Source: a bacterium
GTDB taxonomy: Bacteria > Acidobacteriota > Polarisedimenticolia > Polarisedimenticolales > Polarisedimenticolaceae
Length of the DNA stretch: 64,000 bases
Direction of reading: 5' to 3'
Assembly: GCA_024226515.1 (NCBI GenBank)
Contig: JAAELQ010000293.1
Span: 1 to 64,000 of the forward strand
Positions 45,801 to 56,105 of the stretch are shown here, in pieces. Each line of letters starts with the position of its first letter. The stretch's first letter is position 1. Position numbers and translations under genes: made by a program. The notes under the pieces were generated by a model that was given only the letters and a program-made list of their open reading frames with translations, did not search any database and was not told the DNA's origin.

Positions 45801-46560
45801 TCGCCTGGTGCAGCGGGTCTCCGCTGACGGCCCCGCACTGGTGGTCGTCGGTCCCGGGTCCGCCGAAGCTCAGGTTGACGACCTCGAGCTCGGCCGCGTG
45901 ATCGATCACGTAATCCAGCGCGGAGAGCACGTCCGAGGTCTGCGCCTCGCCCGACGAGTCGACGACGCGTAGCGACCACAGGCGGGCCCCGGGTGCCACG
46001 CCGTGAATGCCGTGTTCGTCGTCGATCGCGGCCGCGACGCCGGCGACGTGCGTGCCGTGGCCGTGCGGATCCCCCGCCGACGCCTCGGTGCTGACGAAAT
46101 CCACGCTGCGATGCACGATCAGGTCCGGATGGGCGGAGTCGACGCCCGTGTCGAGAATCGCGATGTCCGCGTCGAGATCGACGTCGCGGGCGTCGTTGAC
46201 CGAGGCCGAGGCGTTGCCCCGGACGCGGATACGCTGCATCCCCGGCTGGGCGGCCTGCGCGTGGATGCTCAGCACGCGGTCCTCGGCGACGTAGGCCACG
46301 GCGGGATGCTCCCGCAGCGCATCGAGCGCGCGGTAGTCTCCGGGGCCGACGTTGACGGCAAAGCCCGTAACCGCGCGTTCGAACAGCAGCGGCTCCACTC
46401 CGTCGCGTCGCTTCAGCCGCAACGACGTCACCGTGGAAGCGATCTCCGCCGGGTCCGCACCCTTCTCGAGGACGACGATGTAGCCCGAGGAAGGCTGCGC
46501 GGCGTATCCCACCGGCAACAGAGTCGTCAGCGCCAGCACGCCCAATACGATTCGAATCAC
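42808..46560 (-). CDS. Large secreted subtilisin-like peptidase (S8) with beta-helix, TSP3 and shared C-terminal module
   Basis: A 1250-residue exported serine protease. The start is GTG 46560, placed six bases after GGGAGGGG, giving a clean signal peptide (MIRIVLGVLALTTLLPVGYA). Residues 25-105 are an inhibitor-I9-like prodomain (YIVVLEKGADPAEIAS). The catalytic triad is complete: D137 (ILDTGVDS), H168 (HGTHVAG) and S355 (GTSVAAPHVAG), with N270 (SAGNAP) as oxyanion residue. A long beta-sandwich region (450-830) contains Ig-like repeats. A short TSP3-like stretch (ADRDADGVADACDNCP) and a right-handed beta-helix (about 880-1130) follow. The last 90 residues are the recurrent module (LVWQHDALAAEYHVYRG, GEAFHYQVT, ending SVPCP). 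Probably an extracellular or surface-displayed proteinase; natural substrate unknown. Confidence 0.9.
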   Translation of the reverse strand: MIRIVLGVLALTTLLPVGYAAQPSSGYIVVLEKGADPAEIASTVTSLRLKRRDGVEPLLFERAVTGFAVNVGPGDYRALDALREHPAVAYVAEDRVLSIHAQAAQPGMQRIRVRGNASASVNDARDVDLDADIAILDTGVDSAHPDLIVHRSVDFVSTEASAGDPHGHGTHVAGVAAAIDDEHGIHGVAPGARLWSLRVVDSSGEAQTSDVLSALDYVIDHAAELEVVNLSFGGPGTDDHQCGAVSGDPLHQAICSVADAGVVVVVSAGNAPPYGRDTALQVPAAYDEVSTVSAVVETDGLGPGAGQGPPTIHGSDNSFAGTFSNYGFDVDIAAPGVDVVSTWPGGEYSTQSGTSVAAPHVAGAVALWIVKHGKPTDRVGVERVRDELVRTAFPQFGSDEGFSNDKEMFAEPLLDVSAIDRGQFDPVNVSLSPDKPVYLAGHDAEALIAVELIDAQGAALAGLPSNAFRAYLRGVQREVAVAELGGGQYDLALSVADLRPGDHDLTVIVRDLAGFERSAGCRIVLHAAAPGIAIHDYAFTWPVMNHDSFIDHNPLTVTLTDERGAPLLVPVDVLQTSFSAGGAGLSWSIPQPDYVTGVQPAVTYGSYLSRVDGIHALPLGTYHADLTVDHDGFAGVASASFEMAYNDPALTAGMSANLTSFDFTQAIEPPALDLTIEVTNEMQAGMGSLFLAPVDPLVLRIDGQSVEGTVFAEELLQPGTYRVHDVELASLQHGAHELVVHVSDARGLTATSNPVAIQLLQQAPAPCGSGSAPQADRDADGVADACDNCPDTPNPSQRDSFSWNSSDAGLGDACRARASLWVSSSAWDNADFGSIQAAVDAAPSAPHGVRIEVLPGSGPYVENLTLDRDTSYQILGRAGPAGAPVIRAADSGAPVIDVRSSGEAPVVMGHLVLRGAASAAGIAAGPGVDTRLSDLRLEQLAIGLALADGRHTVERIALDGSVTTGVRVDGGTLELSHGEFRGTQRAVHVQGVDAHAEIRNVLIVGDGAGDGVTNDAAPGSTLSLRHATIVGCGVAVRGNGPATAVEHSILWGNGSSVVDVSCFDIAWSDVEGTGCGGTNRALDPAFVDAAGGDYRLRATSPLLDHGPDPAGYTGDPCTDLAGAPRLRDHDGDGLAQIDPGAYETENASITPREVVGLIWSGKTSLVWQHDALAAEYHVYRGTLSELTYAAPSVCEDDLVVLQGAAQLTDPQLPTPGEAFHYQVTMEDTLGEESSLGVGTCAERRNSVPCP

Positions 46561-46564
46561 CACA

Positions 46565-46572
46565 CCCCTCCC
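46565..46572 (-). promoter_or_regulatory. GGGAGGGG site selecting the GTG 46560 start
   Basis: The site lies just upstream of GTG 46560. The open frame continues upstream to 46629 but has no ribosome site there, and it would place 23 basic residues before the signal peptide. Confidence 0.6.
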
Positions 46573-46761
46573 GGAGAATCGAGCGCGATCTTCGCGCAAC
46601 GGTCCACGATTCGGCTTTCGACTCATCACGGGGGGATGCCCGCGGCGGGGCGGCGATGACGTCGCGGAACTCTATCACGAAGTCGCCCGTTTCCGGTGCT
46701 CGACGGTCCGTGGGACGTTGGCTACCATGGGGCTGCAACCCCGCCGGAAGCTCGTACCGGC

Positions 46762-48825
<2,064 letters not shown>

Positions 48826-48871
48826 CCGTCGGACCTTGCCCAACGCCGGTCGCGATCTTAACCGACCGGGA

Positions 48872-51331
48872 ATGAGCCAGGCTACAGCGAGATTCCGCCG
48901 CGTACTCGATCGGCTACGCAACCGTCCGCTGCTGCACGACCTCGGCCGCTACGACGCCGTCGTCCAGCGCATCGCCGCGCTGGGTCGCGAGCTGGAGCCG
49001 CTCGCGGACGACACGCTTCGGCGGCGCGGCGCAGAGCTGCGCGTACGGCCGACGACGGCGGACGACCCCGTCGACGCCTTTGCCCTGGCCCGCGAGGCCG
49101 CCAGACGAACGGTCGGCATGTTCCCGTACGAGGAGCAGGTCCTCGCCGCGCTCGCGCTCGACGAGGGACACGTCGTCGAGATGCAGACCGGCGAGGGCAA
49201 GACACTGGCCGCCGTGCTACCCGCGTTCGCCCGCGCGCTGGACGGTCAGGGCGTGCACGTACTGACGTTCAACGACTACCTGGCCCGGCGGGACGCGACC
49301 TGGATGGGCCCGATCTACGAGTTTCTCGGGCTGACCGTCGGCCACGTCCGGGAGGGCCTCTCCCCGGACGAGCGCCGTCGGGCCTACGCGGCGGACGTGA
49401 CCTACGTCACGGCGAAGGAGGCGGGGTTCGACTTCCTCCGCGACTGTCGGGCCTGCCAGCCCGGCGATATCGTTCACCGACCGTTGCATCAGGCGATCGT
49501 GGACGAAGCGGACTCGCTGATGGTCGACGAGGCCCGCTCCCCGCTCGTGCTGGCGGCCGACGGCCGGACACGTGAGGGCTCGCCGCGCCGGATGGCCGCG
49601 CTGGTGCGGCGTCTCGAGCCGGGCCGCGACTACGTCTTGGACGATAACGGACGCAACGTCGAGCTGACGGACAGGGGTCTCGACCGCGCGTCGGCGGCGT
49701 TGGGTTGCGGCGACCTGATCGAAGCGCGCAACCTCGCTGCGCTGACCGAGCTCAACTGCGCGCTGTTCGCCGAAGCGCTGCTGCGCTGCGACGTCGACTA
49801 CATCGTGCGCAACGGACGGATCCGCATCGTCGACGAGCACACCGGACGGGTCGCGCGGGACCGCCACTGGCCGGACGGCTTGCAGGCCGCGCTCGAGGCC
49901 AAGGAGGACCTGGCGCGCCGGGCGGACGGGACGATCCTGGGCAGTATCACGCTGCAGCACTTCCTCAGGCTGTACCCGCGACTGTGCGGAATGACGGGGA
50001 CCGCGCTCTCCGCGACCGAGGAGCTGCACGAGTTCTACGACGTCCGCGTCGCGGAGATTCCGACCCGTCTCCCCTGTCGTCGGCGGGACCTGCCGGACGT
50101 CCTCTACACGTACGACGCGGCCAAGCTCGACGGCCTGGTCGCGGAGATCCGGGCCGAGCACGACCGCGGAAGACCCGTGCTCGTGGGGACCGGAAGCGTG
50201 GAGGAGTCGGAACGACTCGCCTCGCGGCTGACCGAGGCCGGCGTGCCGCACCGCGTGCTGAACGCCAAGAACGACGAACGCGAGGCGGCGATCGTCGCGG
50301 AGGCCGGCGCTCCGGGCGCGGTGACGATCTCGACCAACATGGCCGGGCGCGGCACCGACATCCGGCTGGGGGGCGCCGATCAGACAGCGCGGGAACAGGT
50401 GGTCGCGCTCGGCGGCCTGTATGTCATCGGTACCCAGCGGCACGAGAGCACGAGGATCGACCGGCAGCTCCGCGGCAGGGCCGGCCGCCAGGGCGACCCG
50501 GGCGAGTCCCGCCTGTTCGTCAGCCTCGAGGACGACCTCGTCGTGCGTCACGGGATCGATCGCGTGATCCCGGCGAAGCTGGTGCCGGAGCGTTGCCCCG
50601 CAGCACTGGACAATCCCGTCCTGAGGCGCGAGGTGGCTCGCGTCCAGCGCATCGTCGAGGGGCAGAACTTCGACATCCGCCGCGCACTGTATCGCTACTC
50701 GGCGCAGATCGAGGATCAACGTATTCGAGTCGCGGAGCGGAGGCGGCGGCTACTCGACGGCTCGAGCCCGCGACGCCTCGCCACGACGGACGCGGAGACG
50801 CACGACGCGCTCTGCGCCCGCGTCGGCCGTCCGGTCGTCGAGGACGTCGAACGACGGGTGACGTTGTTTCACCTCGACCGACTGTGGAGTCTGCATCTCG
50901 CGGATCTGACCGATCTGCGCGACGGGATTCACCTCGAGCGCCTCGGGGGGCGCGATCCGCTGACCGAGTTCGGGCTGCGCGCGGTGGATCTGTACCACGA
51001 GCTCGACCGGCGACTCGACGAGGCCGTCGTGCGCACGATGCGCACCTCGCGCATCACCGCCGACGGCATCGATCTCGAGCGCGAGGGGTTGCTCGGCCCT
51101 TCGTCCACGCGGACCTACATGGTCCACGACGACCCGTTCCGCGACGCGCTCGGCGTGCAGCTGCTCGGCCCCGGCAACTTCGGGCTCGCGGCGGCCGCGG
51201 CGCTGTTCACGACCGCGGGTCCCCTGCTGATCGGCTGGGGGCTGTACAACCGCTACGTCCGGCGCCGCGCGCCGCGTGCCGTGCGACAATCCGAGGAGAC
51301 AGGACAGGAACGCGCCCGCGAAGTACCCTGA
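48872..51331 (+). CDS. SecA-like preprotein translocase ATPase with C-terminal membrane helix
   Basis: An 819-residue SecA paralogue. Nucleotide-binding fold 1 has MQTGEGKT (104-111), VLTFNDYLARRDATWMGPIY and DEADSLMVDEARSP (211-224). The PPXD region and TLQHFLRLYPRLCGMTGTA follow. Fold 2 has NMAGRGTDIRLGG and LRGRAGRQGDPGESRLFVS. The helical scaffold and wing are present (VEGQNFDIRRALYRY, FHLDRLWSLHLADLTDLRDG). It differs from housekeeping SecA in its shorter length, the absence of a C-terminal zinc-binding SEC-C tail, and a hydrophobic helix near 757-780 (FGLAAAAALFTTAGPLLIGW) followed by a basic end. It may drive export of a subset of proteins, like SecA2. ATG 48872 is preferred; the frame start at 48800 overlaps the helicase gene. 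Confidence 0.88.
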   Translation: MSQATARFRRVLDRLRNRPLLHDLGRYDAVVQRIAALGRELEPLADDTLRRRGAELRVRPTTADDPVDAFALAREAARRTVGMFPYEEQVLAALALDEGHVVEMQTGEGKTLAAVLPAFARALDGQGVHVLTFNDYLARRDATWMGPIYEFLGLTVGHVREGLSPDERRRAYAADVTYVTAKEAGFDFLRDCRACQPGDIVHRPLHQAIVDEADSLMVDEARSPLVLAADGRTREGSPRRMAALVRRLEPGRDYVLDDNGRNVELTDRGLDRASAALGCGDLIEARNLAALTELNCALFAEALLRCDVDYIVRNGRIRIVDEHTGRVARDRHWPDGLQAALEAKEDLARRADGTILGSITLQHFLRLYPRLCGMTGTALSATEELHEFYDVRVAEIPTRLPCRRRDLPDVLYTYDAAKLDGLVAEIRAEHDRGRPVLVGTGSVEESERLASRLTEAGVPHRVLNAKNDEREAAIVAEAGAPGAVTISTNMAGRGTDIRLGGADQTAREQVVALGGLYVIGTQRHESTRIDRQLRGRAGRQGDPGESRLFVSLEDDLVVRHGIDRVIPAKLVPERCPAALDNPVLRREVARVQRIVEGQNFDIRRALYRYSAQIEDQRIRVAERRRRLLDGSSPRRLATTDAETHDALCARVGRPVVEDVERRVTLFHLDRLWSLHLADLTDLRDGIHLERLGGRDPLTEFGLRAVDLYHELDRRLDEAVVRTMRTSRITADGIDLEREGLLGPSSTRTYMVHDDPFRDALGVQLLGPGNFGLAAAAALFTTAGPLLIGWGLYNRYVRRRAPRAVRQSEETGQERAREVP

Positions 51332-51353
51332 GCACTTCGGATGAGGATCGAGC

Positions 51354-52343
51354 ATGGACGGAAGCCGCAGCACACCGTTCACGAGCCGGGTCGGCGTCGA
51401 GGTGCCGCTGATCTGCGGCGCGATGTACCCGTGCAGCAACCCCGAGCTGATCGCCGCGGTCTCGGCCGCCGGCGGCATCGGCATCGTGCAGCCGCTGTCG
51501 ATGATCTACGTCCACGGATGCGAGCTGCGCGAGGGCCTGCGCAAGATCCGTGAGATCACCGACAGGCCCATCGGGTTCAACGCGATCGTCGAGAAATCGG
51601 TCAAGGCCTACGAGGACCGAATGCGACGCTGGGTCGACGTCGCGCTCGAGGAGGGCGTGCGGTTCTTCATCACCGCCCTGGGCAACCCGAGGTGGGTCGT
51701 GGATGCCGTGCATGCGGCGGGCGGCATCGTGTACCACGACGTGACCGAGAGGCGCTGGGCCGAGAAGGCCCTGGCCTCCGGGGTCGACGGCCTGATCTGC
51801 GTCAACGAACGGGCCGGAGGCCATGCCGGGGAGCGCAGCGCCGCAGCGCTGTACGAAGAGCTGGCCGATCTCGACGTCCCGCTGATCTGCGCCGGCGGCA
51901 TCGGCGACCCGCAGACGTTCGCCCAGGTGCTCGGCCTGGGATACGCCGGCGCGCAGGTCGGCACGCGCTTCATCGCGACGAGCGAGTGCCACGCTCACGA
52001 CGAGTACAAGCAAGCCATCGTCGACGCGGCCGAGGACGACATCGTCCTGACGGTCAAGCTGTCGGGCGTGCCGGTGTCCGTGATCAACACGCCGTTCGTA
52101 CAACGCGTGGGAACCGACGCGGGCCCGATTGCACGCCGGCTGTTGCGCTGGCGCAGGACCAAACACTGGATGCGCAGCTTCTACGCGCTGCGTGCGCTGC
52201 GGCAGTTGAAGCACGCCTCGCTCGAGGGCAGCGCGTACCGCGACTACTGGCAGGCCGGCAAGAGCGTCGCCGGCGTCGAGCGCGTGCGACCGGCGGCGGA
52301 GATCGTGCAGTCGTTCGCCGAGGCATGGCGCGCGAGTCGCTGA
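51354..52343 (+). CDS. Nitronate monooxygenase-like flavoprotein
   Basis: A 329-residue FMN-binding TIM-barrel protein of the nitronate monooxygenase / 2-nitropropane dioxygenase group. Signatures: PLICGAMYPCSNPELIAAVSAAGG (start of barrel), NERAGGHAGE (flavin-phosphate and catalytic-loop region), PLICAGGIGDPQTFAQVLGLG and GAQVGTRFIATSEC. Members oxidise propionate-3-nitronate and other nitronates; FabK-type enoyl-ACP reductases share the fold. No fatty-acid genes are nearby, so nitronate oxidation or an unknown flavin reaction is more likely. It starts 22 bases after the SecA-like stop and is followed after 26 bases by the beta-CASP nuclease, so these genes may be one operon. Confidence 0.85.
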   Translation: MDGSRSTPFTSRVGVEVPLICGAMYPCSNPELIAAVSAAGGIGIVQPLSMIYVHGCELREGLRKIREITDRPIGFNAIVEKSVKAYEDRMRRWVDVALEEGVRFFITALGNPRWVVDAVHAAGGIVYHDVTERRWAEKALASGVDGLICVNERAGGHAGERSAAALYEELADLDVPLICAGGIGDPQTFAQVLGLGYAGAQVGTRFIATSECHAHDEYKQAIVDAAEDDIVLTVKLSGVPVSVINTPFVQRVGTDAGPIARRLLRWRRTKHWMRSFYALRALRQLKHASLEGSAYRDYWQAGKSVAGVERVRPAAEIVQSFAEAWRASR

Positions 52344-52369
52344 ATGGCCCACGCGGCCAGGAGCCCACG

Positions 52370-53767
52370 ATGAAGATTCGTTTCTGCGGAGCCAACCGAC
52401 AAGTCACCGGGTCGTGCTACGTACTGGAGACCTCGCGCATGCGAGTCGGCATCGACTGCGGAATGTACCAGGAGCGTAAGTTCCTGGAGCGCAACTGGGA
52501 TCCGTTCCCGTTCGACCCCGCGTCGCTCGACGTTCTGCTGCTGACGCACGCCCACCTCGACCACTGCGGCCTACTGCCGAAGCTGGTGCGCGACGGGTTC
52601 CGCGGGCCGATCCTGACCACCCCGCCGTCGATCGAGCTGGCGCGGCTGGTGCTGGAGGACGCAGCTCGCATCCAGCTCGAGGACGTACTGTACAAGAAGC
52701 GACGCCACAAGAAGGAAGGTCGCAAGAGCAAGCACAAGTACGAGCCGCTGTACACGAGCGCCGACGTCGACCGCGTGCTGCCGCTGATGCGGCCCGTGTC
52801 CTACGACGAACCCGTGGACCTCGGAGACGGCGTCACGGTGACGTACCTCGAGGCGGGGCACATTCTCGGGTCGGCGCTGCTGGCGCTCGACGTAGCCGAG
52901 CGAGGCACGACGCGGCGCACCGTGTTCTCCGGCGACCTGGGACAGTGGGATGTGCCCATCGTCGGCGACCCGACGTACGTCGAACGCGCGGACCACGTGG
53001 TGCTCGAGTCGACCTACGGCGACCGCGACCACGATCCGCCGAAGTCCGTCGCCCTGCAGCTCGCCGACGTGATCAACGACACGCGACGCCGCGGCGGCCA
53101 CGTCATCATCCCGACGTTCGCGCTGGAGCGCGCGCAGGAGGTGCTGCTGCACCTGGCGCAGAACATCGAGGACGGCACGATGGCCGGCCTCGACATCTTC
53201 CTCGACAGCCCGATGGCGATCAACGCGACCGAGATCTTCCTGCGTCACCCGGAGTACATGGAGCCCGAGACGCGCGACGCACTGCAACACAAGCGCCTGG
53301 GGTTCGCCTCGCGCTGGGTGCGCGCGACGCGCTCGATCGACGAGTCGAAGACGATCAACGCCCAGACGAAACCCAGCGTGATCCTCGCCGGCTCGGGGAT
53401 GTGCACGGGCGGCCGCGTGAAACACCACCTGTCGTGGAACCTCTCGCGGCCGGAGTCGACGGTGCTGTTCGTCGGCTACCAGTCCGAGGACACCCTGGGG
53501 CGCCAGATCCTCGACGGCGCGTCCGAGGTGCGGATCTTCGGGCGCCGGCTGCCGGTCAAGGCGCGCCTCGAACAGATTCAGGGGCTGTCGGCGCACGCCG
53601 GACGCTCGGACCTGTTGCGCTGGCTCGGCAAACTCGAGGCGCCGCCGCGCAGCGTGATGCTGACGCACGGCGAGGAGCGGGCGGCCCTGAGCCTGGCGGA
53701 GAACGTCCGCGAGCAGTTCGGCCATGCGGTCAGCGTGCCGAAGTACCTCGACGAGGTCGAGCTCTAG
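52370..53767 (+). CDS. Metallo-beta-lactamase/beta-CASP RNA nuclease
   Basis: A 465-residue cytoplasmic ribonuclease of the beta-CASP family (CPSF73/YsgA type). The zinc site motif HAHLDH is at 60-65, and further ligands come in the GHILGSALLALD and FSGDLGQWD segments. The beta-CASP insertion follows (VVLESTYGDRDHD, IPTFALERAQEVLLHL, PSVILAGSGMCTGGRVKHHL). HAGRSDLLRW near the end holds the last His. Such enzymes process or decay RNA, and many are fused to or sit beside translation genes. ATG 52370 is set by AGGAG; the long frame from 51692 is out of frame with the preceding gene and unsupported. A short basic insertion (KKRRHKKEGRKSKHK) near residue 107 may bind RNA. Confidence 0.9.
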   Translation: MKIRFCGANRQVTGSCYVLETSRMRVGIDCGMYQERKFLERNWDPFPFDPASLDVLLLTHAHLDHCGLLPKLVRDGFRGPILTTPPSIELARLVLEDAARIQLEDVLYKKRRHKKEGRKSKHKYEPLYTSADVDRVLPLMRPVSYDEPVDLGDGVTVTYLEAGHILGSALLALDVAERGTTRRTVFSGDLGQWDVPIVGDPTYVERADHVVLESTYGDRDHDPPKSVALQLADVINDTRRRGGHVIIPTFALERAQEVLLHLAQNIEDGTMAGLDIFLDSPMAINATEIFLRHPEYMEPETRDALQHKRLGFASRWVRATRSIDESKTINAQTKPSVILAGSGMCTGGRVKHHLSWNLSRPESTVLFVGYQSEDTLGRQILDGASEVRIFGRRLPVKARLEQIQGLSAHAGRSDLLRWLGKLEAPPRSVMLTHGEERAALSLAENVREQFGHAVSVPKYLDEVEL

Positions 53768-53784
53768 GAGCCTGTCCGGGTCCG

Positions 53785-55485
53785 CTAGCGCACGCAGGTG
53801 CGGGCCAGCCGGACGACGGTCTCGATCACCGAGACCAGCACCGGCGGCACGCCGGGCGCACCGGGCGCACCGGCCGCCTGCACGACCGCCAGCGCGACGC
53901 CCGGCTTCGAGTGCCGGTGCATCGCCTGCTCGATCACGGCGGGCGGCCGCTCGCGGCGGCGGCGCGAGGGTGTGCTCTTCTGCTCGACACCGGACAGCCG
54001 GTAGTACACGGACGCGTAGCCGTGTTGCCACAGGCAGTGCTCGATGTCTTCCTGCTCGAGCAGCGTGATGCGGTCCCGTTCGCGATCTCGGCGCAGGTGT
54101 TCGCGAGCTCCGTCGGCGTAGTAACGCCCGGCCTTGTCCCCGTCCGCCAGCACGTGCCACTCGATACCCATGTCGTTCGCCGTCTTGATCAACGGGGCGA
54201 CGCCGACCTGTGCGAACTCGACGCAGCGCACGCCCTCGCTGGGGAACTCGTAGCCCAGCAGCCGCGCGAGCTCGGGCAGGAGCCAGAACTCGGTCTCGCC
54301 CTCGATCAGCAGCCAGCAACGCGCGAACATCGCCGAGCCGCGCCGCACCCGGATGTGATAGCCGATGCGCCGCATCTCGTCGACGGACAACTTGTTGCCC
54401 GGGCGGAAGACCTCGATCGAGCCGCGCCGGCGCATCATGCGACGCACGGCGCGCAGCGGCACCGCGGCCAGCAGCTCGCTGGAGTTCGTCGTGACGATCT
54501 TCTGGAACGGGAATTCCTCGATGAGAGCCCAGACCGCGGCCAGCATTTGCGGGTGCAGGTGCGCCTCGGGTTCCTCGATGCCGTAGATCGGCCGGGCGTC
54601 GGGCGAGATCACGGTCTCGCCACGCGCCTCGAGCAAGGCGCCGAAGACGAGCAGTTTGCCGATGGAGTACATCCCGGCGCCGTGCGTCGGCGTGCGGGTT
54701 CGCGTGCCGCGCGCCAGCGGAACGGGCGTCTGGACCACCTCGTCGAGCAGCCGTCGCGGGTTCTCGATCTGCGGGGCGAAGCGCTTGGCCGCGCGCTCGA
54801 GCAGGCGTTCCACGGCCTCGACGCCGCCCCGCAGCACCGCTGAAGACAGCGGCGCGCGCGAGGTGGCAAGCTCGCGGTACGCCCGTTCGACCCGACGCTC
54901 GAGCCGTCGGCGCGCGGCCTCCTTCATCGATCGCGCAGGCGGCGGCGCGTCGTTCTCCTCCTCGTCGTTCCTGCTCGCCAGACTTCCGAGATCCGGCGCG
55001 AGCAACAGGAACGGGTTCAGCCGGCGCAGCTCGTCGAGGCGCCGCACGTCGTTGGGCCGGCCAAGCGGCTCGCCGCTGCGGTCCACGAACTGCCATTCGA
55101 CGTCGATCGCACCGGAGGCGGGCTCGAGCGTGGCCATGACGCGCAGGACGACCTGGCGCGTGTTGCGCGGTCCGCGCGTCAACACGCCGCGCAGCTTCGT
55201 CTTGGACCACGGGTTCGCGGATCGCTTGCCGCGCTCACGGAAGGTCAGTGTGACCTTGATCGGGTCCGGGGCTTCGTCGGTCTCGTCTCCGGCCAGGCGG
55301 AAGTCGACCGCGCTGAACGGGAACGACGCGTGGTCGGAGTCGATTCCCAGGCAGATGCGCAGGACATCGAGCAGACTCGTCTTGCCGTAGTTGTTCTCGC
55401 CGATCAGCACCGTCGTGGACTCGAAGGCCACGCTGATGCGTTTGAAACCGCGGAAGTTCTCGATCTTGGCTCGACTGAGCAGCAT
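53785..55485 (-). CDS. OLD-family ATPase/TOPRIM protein (YbjD-like)
   Basis: A 566-residue overcoming-lysogeny-defect family protein. The ABC-type ATPase opens MLLSRAKIENFRGFKRISV with Walker A GENNYGKT (29-36). The signature and Walker B region is PIYGIEEPEAHLHPQM, with KIVTTNSSELLAAVP after it. The C-terminal TOPRIM domain has CWLLIEGETEFWLLPEL and EWHVLADGDKAGRYY, the metal-binding Glu and Asp-x-Asp. The arrangement matches YbjD/DUF2813, a stand-alone OLD group. OLD proteins are DNA nucleases and some provide phage defence. There is no adjacent GajB-type helicase or reverse transcriptase. The C-terminal about 50 residues are Ala/Gly/Pro-rich. The start follows the dioxygenase gene by five bases, so the two are co-transcribed despite unrelated roles. 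Confidence 0.85.
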   Translation of the reverse strand: MLLSRAKIENFRGFKRISVAFESTTVLIGENNYGKTSLLDVLRICLGIDSDHASFPFSAVDFRLAGDETDEAPDPIKVTLTFRERGKRSANPWSKTKLRGVLTRGPRNTRQVVLRVMATLEPASGAIDVEWQFVDRSGEPLGRPNDVRRLDELRRLNPFLLLAPDLGSLASRNDEEENDAPPPARSMKEAARRRLERRVERAYRELATSRAPLSSAVLRGGVEAVERLLERAAKRFAPQIENPRRLLDEVVQTPVPLARGTRTRTPTHGAGMYSIGKLLVFGALLEARGETVISPDARPIYGIEEPEAHLHPQMLAAVWALIEEFPFQKIVTTNSSELLAAVPLRAVRRMMRRRGSIEVFRPGNKLSVDEMRRIGYHIRVRRGSAMFARCWLLIEGETEFWLLPELARLLGYEFPSEGVRCVEFAQVGVAPLIKTANDMGIEWHVLADGDKAGRYYADGAREHLRRDRERDRITLLEQEDIEHCLWQHGYASVYYRLSGVEQKSTPSRRRRERPPAVIEQAMHRHSKPGVALAVVQAAGAPGAPGVPPVLVSVIETVVRLARTCVR

Positions 55486-55490
55486 GGCGA

Positions 55491-56039
55491 TCAGGCGGGG
55501 GGCGGGGGCTCGGCCTCCTGCGGCGGGCTGACGATGCTACCGGTCGACTTGCAGCGGCGCAGATCCTCGTTGCCCCAGAACTCGGCCATGATTCGGGTCA
55601 GATCCTGCTCGATGTTCTCCAGCTTGAACTCGGCCTCGTAGACCAGCTCGTGCGTGTCGTCGGAGTACCACTGCAGCTTGTCCTTGGCGCCGTCGGGTCG
55701 CTTCTGCTCGACCACCAGACCGACGGTTCCCGCGGGGCGGCGCGGGCTGTGCGGGACGTTCGCCGGCAGCAGGTAAATCTCTCCCTCGCGGATGATGACG
55801 TCCTCGGGCTTGCCGGTCTCGGGGTGGATGATGCCGACGGTGATGTCGCCCTGGATCTGGTAGAAGAACTCCTCGGTCACGTTGACGTGGTAGTCCTTGC
55901 GGGCGTTCGGTCCGCCGACGATCATGATGATCGTGTCACGTTCGTCGCGCCAGACCACCTTGTTGCCCACGGGAGGCTTCAACTGGTCGCGATGCTCCTC
56001 GACCCACTGCAGGAGATTGAGCGGCTGAAACAGGGACAT
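55491..56039 (-). CDS. nbaC: 3-hydroxyanthranilate 3,4-dioxygenase
   Basis: A 182-residue cupin that opens the ring of 3-hydroxyanthranilate in the kynurenine pathway, toward quinolinate/NAD or further degradation. The iron ligands are H51, E57 (DYHVNVTEEFFYQIQGD) and H97 (ANVPHSPRRPAGT). ATG 56039 follows GGAGG and yields the usual length. In most bacterial enzymes a second, rubredoxin-like iron site is formed by two CxxC pairs near the C terminus. Here the first pair is replaced (WYSDDTHELVYE), and only one Cys remains of the second (RRCKSTGS), so this site is lost, as in animal enzymes. The OLD-family gene follows on the same strand. Confidence 0.9.
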   Translation of the reverse strand: MSLFQPLNLLQWVEEHRDQLKPPVGNKVVWRDERDTIIMIVGGPNARKDYHVNVTEEFFYQIQGDITVGIIHPETGKPEDVIIREGEIYLLPANVPHSPRRPAGTVGLVVEQKRPDGAKDKLQWYSDDTHELVYEAEFKLENIEQDLTRIMAEFWGNEDLRRCKSTGSIVSPPQEAEPPPPA

Positions 56040-56105
56040 GACGGCCTCCGTCTGTATCCGAAACAATGCCTCGCGATGACGGTTCGAGGATACTAGAATG
56101 CGCGG

